This document shows positions 1-11,500 of a stretch of DNA of 64,000 nt, piece after piece. The stretch covers positions 55,712,079 through 55,776,078 of the forward strand of contig CM049309.1 in assembly GCA_026874595.1 (NCBI GenBank), given 5' to 3'. The notes below the pieces were generated by a model, which worked only from the letters and a program-made list of their open reading frames with translations, was not told the origin of the DNA and searched no databases. Within the stretch, counting starts at the first letter, position 1, and every line of letters starts with the position of its first letter. Origin of the DNA: Sipunculus nudus. Its lineage: Eukaryota > Annelida > Sipuncula > Golfingiida > Sipunculidae. A program made the translations under genes and the position numbers.

Positions 1-496
1 ACAATTTTCGCCTCTTGTGTATTTGTATGAACAGTCCTTAAAAGAATGAATGGGCATATGAAAAGGTCCTCTATATCGACCTTGTTAACTTTTATTAAAT
101 ATATGTATATAGTGTATAATCCGTTACCCGCTATATTCCCATTTATAATATAAAAAAAATAAGCAGTTTAATTCCAAATGCGAAGAGTGTAAAGATAAAA
201 TGAGGAACGCCTAATTAGCCATAACGGAACCATCAACATATGCAAATAATTTATCATCTGAGAAGTTAGTTGGTACTGTTTTGTCCAACATTTCCCCCCA
301 AATTACAAGTTCTTCTCATTATAATAAATTAATATCAGACCTCTGAATATTTTCTCACCAGTACTTTACTGTTTGAAAATTACGCTTGAGAGAACGCAAG
401 CCAAATATAAGCCAACATCTTCCTGTGGAAACTATAAACAATTAAAGGATAACATGGGCTCTCTTGTATCATGATTGGAGTGATTTTAAATTGCAG
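1..496. other. Intron sequence upstream of the first visible exon of copy A
   Basis: AT-rich DNA with no recognisable exon. It ends in the splice acceptor TTGCAG at 491-496. The following exon starts in phase 2, so an upstream coding exon must lie left of the window. Confidence 0.7.
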
Positions 497-662
497 AACC
501 CCTCCTCTTCTTCTGATGTCAATTGACGCTTTTCATACTGATTATCTGAAGAAGAATCTGACACCGACCATCCAAAGGCTGTATGATTGTGGAACGTCGG
601 CCCCGGCCATGAGGAGCGTATATCCCACCGTCACATACCCTAACCATTATTCTATTGCTACG
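497..662 (+). CDS. Copy A exon a: first PDE exon
   Basis: Residues 1-55 after a phase-2 split codon. It carries zinc ligand D10 (MSIDAFH) and nucleophile T46 (PTVTYPNHY). Acceptor TTGCAG, donor GTCAGT. It is 166 nt long, exactly like copy B exons 4 and 21. Confidence 0.92.
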
Positions 663-2202
663 GTCAGTATCTTTATCATTATTACACCTGTCAGGGGTTA
701 GACAGTACTGACCTATTTTAGATCAACGACAAGTAATAACCAGCCAGAATTCATCAACATATCCACTGCCGCCATTTCTACTGTGATTTTTTTTTTTTGG
801 TAACGTATCAGTTAGGTAATTAGTAAATTACATGTATTACTATTATGTAGTTATTATTTCAATTTAAAGTTATGTTAAACCAGATATTTAGTGTAAAAAT
901 ATCTTGTGTGTACAACTATTTGTTCATAAACAAATCTATTTAGCAATGATATAGGTAGCCGTCAAGAGATTGTTGTAAAATGTCATTAAAAATGACAATG
1001 TCACAAAAAGCTACACTATTCCAGAAAAAAATCATTAATATTTAGCAGACATAAATGAGGAACATGCGGACTTACAATATACCAGTGACTAAGTACATTG
1101 TTTAATTATTATTTATTTTATTTTATTATTATTATTATTATTATTTTGCTTTTGCTGGCCTTGAATGTCGAAACCATCTTTAAACATTTGTAAAGTCATT
1201 GGAAGTAGCCACATGACAAAGCAAAATAATGTTGAAATCAGAGTTCCAAGAGTTTCATGTTAGGGGTTAATTCCACGTATACCCAGTCATTAGAACCAAG
1301 CGACATTTGCAACTGAGAACCAGTATAACCAGTGTATCTAATTCACTATTAACTCTTATCAAATCTAAATGACCTCTTACCCGGCCATGCTCAACGTGGC
1401 AAGTAAAGGCAGAAAGGTTCCCTTACCGTGACTGGTGAATTGGGACACAAGGAATGATTCGATTTCTTTATGAATTTATTTTGTTTTTGTTATATGAACG
1501 TCCACTCGTTTTATTTTCTTTTACAGGGCCTGTACCCCGAGAGTCACGGCATTATCGATAACAGCATGTATGACGTGTCGATGGGCGCGTACTACTCTTT
1601 CCCAACAGACAATAAAACAGATCCAAGATGGTGGCATGGAGAACCAGTATGTCGGCCTCGTGGATGAATATGAAACTCTAATACCTAAAGCGGAATCACA
1701 AAAACAACTAAATTGCTTATCCAATTGACCTTATTTTAATAATAACATCAGACGATAGAAGAAATTACTTCATTTAGTAAACATTTTCTCTGCGAAGGGC
1801 AGTAATTAATCAATTTGCTGATGGTTATTTTAACTGCCCAATCACATATTTTAATAAGATGTTGAAAAGTTTTGTTTTCTTTAAAAAAGTGGAATAAATA
1901 CGTCATCATTACTTTAACTACAACTACATTAATATGTTTTATGTACTTTTAATGATTATCAAATTCACATATATTTCGTCTGTGTTAAGCTCTGGAATAC
2001 TGTGGAGAAAAATAACAAGACCAGCATGATTATTATGTGGGCTGGAGCTGAATCTGCAATACAAGGTAGATATCTCTTGATTTACCGTCATCACAGTTCT
2101 CTTAATGTGTTCCTCACCGATTAACGGGACTTATAACAGGTAATGTTTATATATTATTTAAATGCAAACATTTTTAAATCACCGTGCACTCACACTTATA
2201 TA

Positions 2203-2243
<41 letters not shown>

Positions 2244-5200
2244 CCTTTGTCGGTTTTTTTTTTCAGACATGAGACCGACACGTTATTATGAGTATAACGA
2301 GTAAGTGTATTTATTTACTTTTTTTCTTCATTTATTTACTTTTCTTCATAGACATATTCATGTAGATATCAGAGAAGGCACCAATAATTGTCGTTTTTTT
2401 TAATAGTGAAGAAATTTTCTCTCTCCAGACGAAAATGTGAATGTTGAAGAATCATTGAGTATTGCTAAACATTGTCAACGAAAAGAAAATCTTGATATTT
2501 CTCAGGGACATCCGAGAGAGAGAGAGAGAGAGAAAGGGGGGGGGGGGGGGGGTGATATTAAACAACTATTAATTCTAGCATAATTAAGTATACTAGTAAG
2601 ATGTTGCCATAGATGTTCTGCGCTCGTAATGCGGGACTAAACTTCTTATGATCAGTTTGTAACAAGTATGTTTAATTATTTTATTACAAAATGATGGATT
2701 ACGATGACCGGATGGACACGGTCCTCCCGTAACTTGTCTGATCTGAGGGCGTGAATGGGCCAGACATCATCATTTTCAACTGAAGCTCTGATGATTCTAC
2801 GCGCTGGTTATGGTGGTAGTCCATCTGTCCGAAGAAGAAGACTTTCATTCGCCTACAGCATTTCTTCTTTGGATTGGAATGTGGCCCATCGGCCCTTATC
2901 AAGAGGCAATGGACAGTGGGGGCATTTGACGGCTGACAGAGTGTCTTTGCGGAGTTGTTCCTATGTGGTCCTCCCAAGCCTTTGCGCCGGTATTTTTACC
3001 AGTTAGAAGGTATTTGCTGGGCTACTTCTCCAGCTTCTTAGGTTTGCCTGTGCTCCACTAAAGGTTTTTTTTAATGATACACTACGCATTTCTTTGGTCG
3101 GCCTCGATATCTTTTGTCCCGTGCGTGTTCTGCATACAGTAGGCGTTTGGGTATGCGGTGTTCTCCCATCAACCCATCGTAGTTTGATCTGTTTAACTTT
3201 GGATTCGATGCATGATACAGTGAGCTAAGTCCGAGGACCTGAAGGTTGGAGATACGACCCCGCCAAAGAGTTTACTTGTGTCCGTTTTCCGAAGTTTTGT
3301 AAGTGTAAGTGTCGTAAGTTTTGTTCTCTAAGCGAAGTGTTATGAAGCCGCGATAGAGTCCGACTTGTATCGCTGATTCAAGAATCAAATTCTTTATTCA
3401 ATAAGCCGTCGTGGTACCTACCACGTACTTGAAGCCTTAATGTTTTTACCTTGGCACCGTCTGTAGTTATAGCTGGTGCTGGTTGCTTGGTGTTTGACGC
3501 GGTTTGATTGTGCATTTGCAAAAATCTGTGGAGCAAAGAAGACTCGATCAAGCTGCAAGCTGTAATATGGCTGCTTATTGGTTTCTTTCCTCACAATCGA
3601 AGAAAAGTGTTTGCTTAAGCATATCTTTTTTGTTATTGTTCTCGCTGTAAGGTGGTTATGGTCAAATAGTGAACAGTCAATATTGTCAACCTGTCAACAG
3701 TGAACAGGTCAGGTACATCCTTTTCGCTTTTCGCATAAGACAGCCTGCCCTTGAGGAAAATATCGTAGAAGACAGGATTTGGTATGTAGCATTATTTCAC
3801 ACAACTGCTCATTTTCAAAGCTGCTGTCATATCTCAACATAGATGACGGGCCCAGTGAGGACTTTATGTCTTCTACAACTCATGTGCGCTGACTTCAGGT
3901 TCAGATCACAGGCGCTTGACCCAAAGTCAACAAACTTGGCGACAATTAGAGGGTATTCTGAATATAAATCAATGCAATCTAAATACTTGGCCGGTCTTCA
4001 GGTTGACCTTTTTATGGTAATGAACATACACATCCCTGTGTTTGCTATAGACATATTAATTACTGTGTCTAGTGTTTATAATATTTGAATATTCCTATAC
4101 ATTTGAGACGAAGTCTTAGCGCGTTATCTCGATCCAAGATGGCAGGATTCATACCTCGTGGTTGTTAGTAGGTTGACGGGATAAGTTATAGAAGTGTTAT
4201 AGATTGAAATTCAAAATAACGTGTTTTGTTGGGACAAGATGGTTTATTTAAGGTGTGAGACCCCTCAAAGCGTTAAGGATAAACGAGTTTAATTAGTGAT
4301 AATCTGATAGAAAGGCCGGTGTGGGCCGGAGCCATATTATCCTGTAATTGTCGCCCAGGCCAATTTTTGTTGACATTGTCACAAACGCCTGTGGTTCAGA
4401 CTCCTATATTAATTGCATTTACAGATATGTTCTCCTTAAATTTTAACGATGTACATGGAACGAGGCACGCCATTTTGAAACCAGTATAGATTGGAGCTGG
4501 GCCAGACAGAGAGGGTGTTTTTAGATAGGTAGTGTTTAAACCAGTTTTTCTACGCCCTTCCCTTTCCCATTGTAGGTTGACAGCGCTGTCATTAAGAGAT
4601 GGTCGCCTTCGTGCAGGATTGTGACTGCAACGATTAGTAGTCACCTCCACCTGTTGCTTTGTTACCAAATTAACAAGCAGAATTTGGATCGTATGTGCAC
4701 ATTAGCATACAAGTATTAAATGATGAAAGTGAAAAACGAAACCTTTCGGGGAGAATTTATATTTGGCGAATCATAATTATCTCTTGTTTGGGAGCCTTAA
4801 TATCGAGGGGCGTAGAAAGACGAGGAACTTTCAACGTGCACGACACCTCTATAGCTGAGATCCCAAGTATTCAGGATGGGTCCGCAAGGTACACAGTTAC
4901 CATTTTGTGCCACTAAAAGGCATTAAAGGAATCTAAAGGTACACCACCTCCCACAGAAAAGACTCAGGAATTGAATCACTTTGTTTTTTTGTATCCTAAT
5001 ATTTATTTCAGAACGGTAGATAACGATGACTGGATGGACATGGTCCTGTCGTGGTTAGACGGTTCTGAGGGGGTGAGGCCAGATTTTATCATCTTCTATC
5101 TGAAAGATGTTCTTGATGCTGCGGGTCACAAAGCAGGCGCTGAAAGTGGAAAGGCAGGTTTTTCATGTTAAAATTCATGTTTATGGTTCACCTGTAAACC

Positions 5201-5451
5201 ATGTTATAGGACAATCTCGTTGGTGCATGTTAATGTTTATAATACTCAAGAGTTTTCATTGACGACCTGTTTAATATTTTGAATAATGAACATTATGCAG
5301 GGAACATTACACGTCCTCATATTGACATTTATATCATATATGTGCATCAGCCTGTCCTTTAGTGCGGACCGTGCTGACAAAACCCCTGCTAAACCGCCTG
5401 GACTTCTTTGTCTTGAGGAAGACACGTCTCCTTAAGTCCTTCTTCGTGACG

Positions 5452-5503
<52 letters not shown>

Positions 5504-8500
5504 TATACAGAGCTATTAACTTCGATAATTGCAACAGACCCGAGTTCAATGTCCTCTAACATTGCAATTACAAATTTCTAAGAAGGATTGTACTGACGGT
5601 CACAGCAGGTTGGATGAGATTCTCATTACCTTCAGAAGCAATATTGTTATGACGTTGACAGGTAGATGACGCATTGATTCAACTTGACAAGTCCACCAAG
5701 AGGCTGATGGACACTTTATACCGACGGAGGACACATAACTGTGTCAATATCATCATTGTTTCTGATCACGGTACGTTTCACTGTAAAAACAAAGTATCTT
5801 AGTATTTTTTGTTGCATTTGGCACATGGAAATAGTGATTTTGTCTTAATATTCATAAATCATATTTTTTGTTGTTTGCAGAGAAAAAATATCAAACAATG
5901 AAATACAGAAATGCAGTGGTCGTGACCACCACACAGTACCACATGTCTTTTCCAACCAACCCAGCAAAAAAAACATAATTCAGCAAAAAGTATGAATTTT
6001 TATTAATGAACGTTTCATTTGATACCTCAGGAATGAATGACGCAAATTGTCAAGAAAGACAGTCCGGCGTCCGTAATCTAATCGACGAGAGAAACATGTA
6101 CGTGTGGAAAGGCGCAGCGGGCAGGCTCTCTAACAAGTACCGCAGTGATAGATACGACGGACCCTTCTACCATGTCGACCAGGTGGACCAAGGTGGGAAG
6201 CAGAGGCACATACAAAATGAACTCATTACAATCTGAGCCAATATAGACACATACAGACAACGTACCATTTTACCCCGTAGACCAGTATGGGTAACAAGGA
6301 GAACACGTTCGGTAGATATTCAATTCTCAGTTAATAATTGCAGACTGCACAGGTACTGTCAGAAATTACCTTCTTTTTCCTGCTTGGACAGTATTTTAGT
6401 TAGCGGAGTGAGTCCTTTTTGAGTTAAATGTATTCTTGATTTGAAAAGACTCGATTTGTTGTTAGTTAAGGAATACTCTGCCAAAAGCTTATTTTCAAAA
6501 TATTGGAAAGGTGTTTATATCATTTCAGTGCCTGTCGATAGATTTATTGAGAAGCTTGAATGTAAAGTCGAAGGCGTGAAAGTTTTTGAGAAACAAATGT
6601 TCCCAAAGAGACATCACTATGCCAACAGCATTCGAATTGATGACGTTATCCTTAATGTAGAGGACAAATGGATGGTTGCAGAGTAAGTGGCAATGTGGCT
6701 TCAGGTGAAATGCTTATTGCATTATTTCTGTTCGTAAAATTGAATGCTTTTCAATGTCTATTTTTTTCTACTAAGCTGCTCATGTAAAATTACGAAACTG
6801 GAGAAAGAGATGATTTTTTATTTGTAAATAAATTTTCTTTTCTGGCAGATGGAAGAACGCTACTGGATTATGTGTTTTGAAGGGCATACATGGTTACGAT
6901 GAGGTTCTACCCACGATGAAAGTGAGACAGTTTTTCGCGCATGTTTTCACAACCGTTTCTCTAGTCTCGCAGGTGTTTTAATCATATTTTCATGTGTCAT
7001 ACTATATCTAGCCCATACGGCAAACATAGAAATCCGTATCATTGGTGGATTTGGAATTTTATTTCTATGATATTTTTAGGTATTTGTGTCATTTCAGGCT
7101 TTCTTTATGGCACATGGCCCTGATTTTGCCAAAGAAAAGGAAATTGAAGAATTTGAAAATATCGAACTATATAATGTCATGGCACGTAAGTACAATTAGC
7201 ATATTATTTTTATGACTCATTTTGAGATGGTTTTGATAAAAAGTGTAAATCAAATCTGCGTAGATTTTCTACCAATTTCCAGGAGTGTTAGATGTCCCAC
7301 CGGTACTAAACAACGGCACAGAAGGGTCCTTGTACCCGATTTTAAGGAACCCTCCGTCACTTCCGGTTATAGATACAACAGACAGGTACAGCGTCTGTGA
7401 CTACAGAGAGTTAACTGGACACAACAACTCTTGTCCTTGTAATCTTGTGAGTATGATTGCTTTGTTGTTGTACGGAGACACCTCCGTCACTTCTTCTTGT
7501 AGATGTACAACAAATAGGTACTACATCTGTAACTACAGGGATCCATAAGTAAAGGACTATGAGTATCCCTGTTTGCTGACCGGTTTTCTTTTGGTGGATC
7601 AACATATACTTGTTGTTCGTGAATGAGGAACGATTCCGTCATTAGTCAACAGGGGCAATGGAACCTGAAGTGCAAATGCAGAATAATACAGTTATTTTTC
7701 TCCGAATAAACGACCACACAAAGTCCGACGAATAGGGATTGGTGTAGTAGTATGGTCGATGATAATGGACCAAGCAGGTATACGCGTCATATTACAAGTA
7801 CGATGGCCGTAGATTGGATATTTAAGTGAAGTAACAGATGTACAGATAAATTAATAATATGTTTAACTGAGCATTGCATGTGAATTTATTCAAAAAGGGA
7901 GAGTTAACAAGGGTTTCCCGGAATCCCTAAATATGACAACGCTCCTGTCACAGATCCTGTTTGATCTTATGTTTATTAGCCTATTGATATTACGAATCTG
8001 CAGAATGCGTTGGTACTTCATTATCAGCTCGATAATTTGGCGTTAGTAATGCTCATGTATTGATTTGTATCCTATAACCGCAGAGCACGTGACATGACAC
8101 GCATGTTAGTTTCTCATAAACCTTTGTAATATTAACTCATAACGTCCAGTTTCCTCTATTTCACACATGGAATCATTATTTTTTATTTTCATTTTTTCGG
8201 GATGTTAGGAAACAACAGCTGAGCTGAACGAGAGACTGAACAGAACAGAAATTCAAAACAACCAAAGTGTATCTGACCATCTGCCTCACGGGATGCCCGT
8301 CCTGAAAAACAACGACACAGTCTGTATCCTGTACCACGACGACTACGTCTCAGCCTACAGCCATCAACGCAAGATGGCGCTCTGGTCAGCATTCACCCTC
8401 AACAGGGATCAGGTGATGTTCTTGTCTTAATCAAAGTGTATAGCAAAAATGCATCTGTATACACGGTAGACAATCTATCGATGGAATAAAAAAGATTGTA

Positions 8501-11500
8501 TCATAAGCAAGTTAATCGATCGAGTAAAGTAATATCCTCGCTGTCTCCGCTCCTTAGTTCGAAATAGGCTTAGGCCCACGTGGAGAGAATACATATATAC
8601 ATTTTTGTAAAACAACTTTAGCAAAGTTTACCAGTTTGCGCAGATGTTTCGTGGAAATCACCGCTATCGCAGAAAGCGGGATCCAATTTAAATAATGCTT
8701 CAGTGCAACTCATAAAACACGAAGTAACAAAAATAAGCGGCCATGAACATGATAAAGTAGTTGTTAAATATACATCAACGTCTGTACAGAATTAATTCAT
8801 AGCCTTCTGGAGTGAAAGTTGCTTGCTGTTTACGTCAGATCTCAGCTTAGCTGTTATACTAACTGTTACACATATACAGCTCTCTGATGCCGAGACACCA
8901 TGTATAGTTTGTTAAATCTGACCCTTTTGTGGACTATTTGATAATTATTTCAAATCTAGATTTTAATACGTTTAATACGTTTAATGCTTCGACATGGAGA
9001 TACCAGACTGCGTTAGGTCTGATCCAAGGGCAGACCATATATTATTATTCTAACTCTATGTTTAAATACGTTTATAGCTCTCAGAGGTGGAGATACATTG
9101 TACCAGACTTTGTTTGATCGGACTACCCGGGTAGACCTTTTGTTTATCAGTATTCTATGTTAATGTTTTAATACCGTTATAGCTCTCCGAAACAGAGATT
9201 CCGGACTGCGTTAGATCTGACCCCCGGGTGGACCACGTTGACCAGACGACCTGCGATGATTATTCGTCCATAGAAGATCAGATGATCACCCGAGCCAGTC
9301 TTTTCCCGCCACAATTCAGCTCCTCAAATCAGACGATATACGACGCCATTATCCTCACCAACAGCGTCCCCATGTACAAGGGATCAGGTCAGAATGACTG
9401 CTTGTCCCAATATGCGTGTATTTTAAAACTAAAACAAAGGGAAATCGCACCTCAAAATATTAATAACCTAATTACTGTATAAATCCTTCCTTTAAAACTG
9501 TTATTTAACAGAGACTTGTATGCATTGTAGGTTACCAAAAATACATGAATTATCGCCCTTTCTTATTATGTGATATACACAGAATATTTAAAAAAATAAA
9601 TATTAAATACTGTAGATTTATTATCCACAAGGGTTGTCCGCTACAGCGTTTAATGTGCAGAATATACCACAGTTTGTCAGTTTTAAAATCATATTTTTAA
9701 TTCTAATATTGATGTTGCTTTGAAAATACTTTTTATGGCAGTCATTATGGCATATAGTAAACCTGCCAGAGTTATAATTTCCTATGACAACATCTGTCTT
9801 TTGATATCTTATAACTCCCTGCAGTGTTCATCCTAGTGGATAAAATAATTATAGTAATCATAATAATAATAATACTTATAATAAAATCAAACACGTGCTA
9901 TTTCCAGTGATATGGGATCACGTGATTACGTCCGTGGCTAGATGGACACGTGATTACGGCCAGCTTCACGTGATAGTTGGACCTGTGTTTGATTATGATT
10001 TTGATGGTCACTGGGACCCAGTCAGTTTATTACAGAGGTAAGACGTGGGGTCAGAAAAACAAGATTTATTAATCACCTGTGAATGAGAAATTATCTATAT
10101 ACTTGTCGAACATTTACCACATCCATTTTTCGTGTGATTTTTCTGTTTGGTATGGTTTTTTTTTTAAATATATTGAGACACATGTACACAAAGACTAATA
10201 AGTAATAACTTTAAGTTAACTAATGTAATGAAAGAAAAAAAAATAGTAATATCTGGCTGAGACACATCAATAGAGGATCGTGCTTACACAAACAGTTTTT
10301 ACATTAAAAACTGATATAATTCACAGAGTATGTTTACAAGTGTTTGAAGTGAAGGTCGATTTATATGAGACCGTAGCTCTGTTACGCTCCCCAGGCAGCG
10401 GAAATCTTGCGCTTCTAAAGAAGCAACTGATCTCACGCTGCCAGCTTTGACCGTTTATGATATATTTAGACACCAGATGGCGGTTCGTTGTCTGCTGAAA
10501 AAAACGTGCGTATGATGTGACAAGCAGCCAACCAGATGCCAATAAACAACCACTCGACAGGCCTCCTGTCATCGCCCATAGCTGCGATTCAAGCGCCGCT
10601 TGATGAGAGTTTACGGTCGAATTTTAATGCTCCCTCTGTATTCTCGCATCATCGACCAATTCGAATATGTCATTATGACTGTGACTGTGTGAGGTGTTAA
10701 AATCATTTTCATGTTTGATATCACCGAAAAGTTCTTATCCACAAATTATTCTGTGATTGCATTACCAAAGAAGTTGCATTATAATGACAGTTGAAACAGA
10801 ACTGGGCATCATATCTTGTGCAATATTCCCCGTTGACCGTTCACTGAACTAATTGAAGTTGCCTTCTCCTTATGCTTTAGTGGTGGAACTCTTGTAATTC
10901 TGTTATTCTTGTCCAACAAAACGTAACTGCCCGTGGAAATGTTTCATATTTCGAACTGCTTGTCCTGAATGAAGCCCAGTCTACTCGATTAAGCTGTTAG
11001 TTAATAGGATTCCTGTATTAACATCTCTCCTGGACACAAATTTGCCAGATTCCTGGAAAGATTAAGTATCCTCACAAGAAAAGGGTCCCTGTTTAGCTCA
11101 AGAAAATTATTAGGCCTATTTTTTTTCTAACTAGAAATCTTAATTCAAATTAATGCAAGTCTCCTCCATGTGGGGTCCCAGTTGTAGATTGCTCCATTCA
11201 CTTATTCTGAGCACATTTACAGATCCATTCGTACATAAGTGACTTTACATTTGTAAATATTCCTTGAAGACGAATCTAAAGCTGAATCATGTGCCGGATC
11301 CACACCAAAATTTAAAAGATTCTTCATTGGCCCATTTAAAAAATGCCCTGAAAATTTCATGAGACTCTGTTCATGATTGAGTTATATTGTGAAAAACACA
11401 CAGACACACACACGAAAACCCACACGAACGGAGATAAACGATGCCCTGCTGTCGGAGGCACAAATGTCAGCTTTCCCCTACTTTAAATTAATTATCATAT

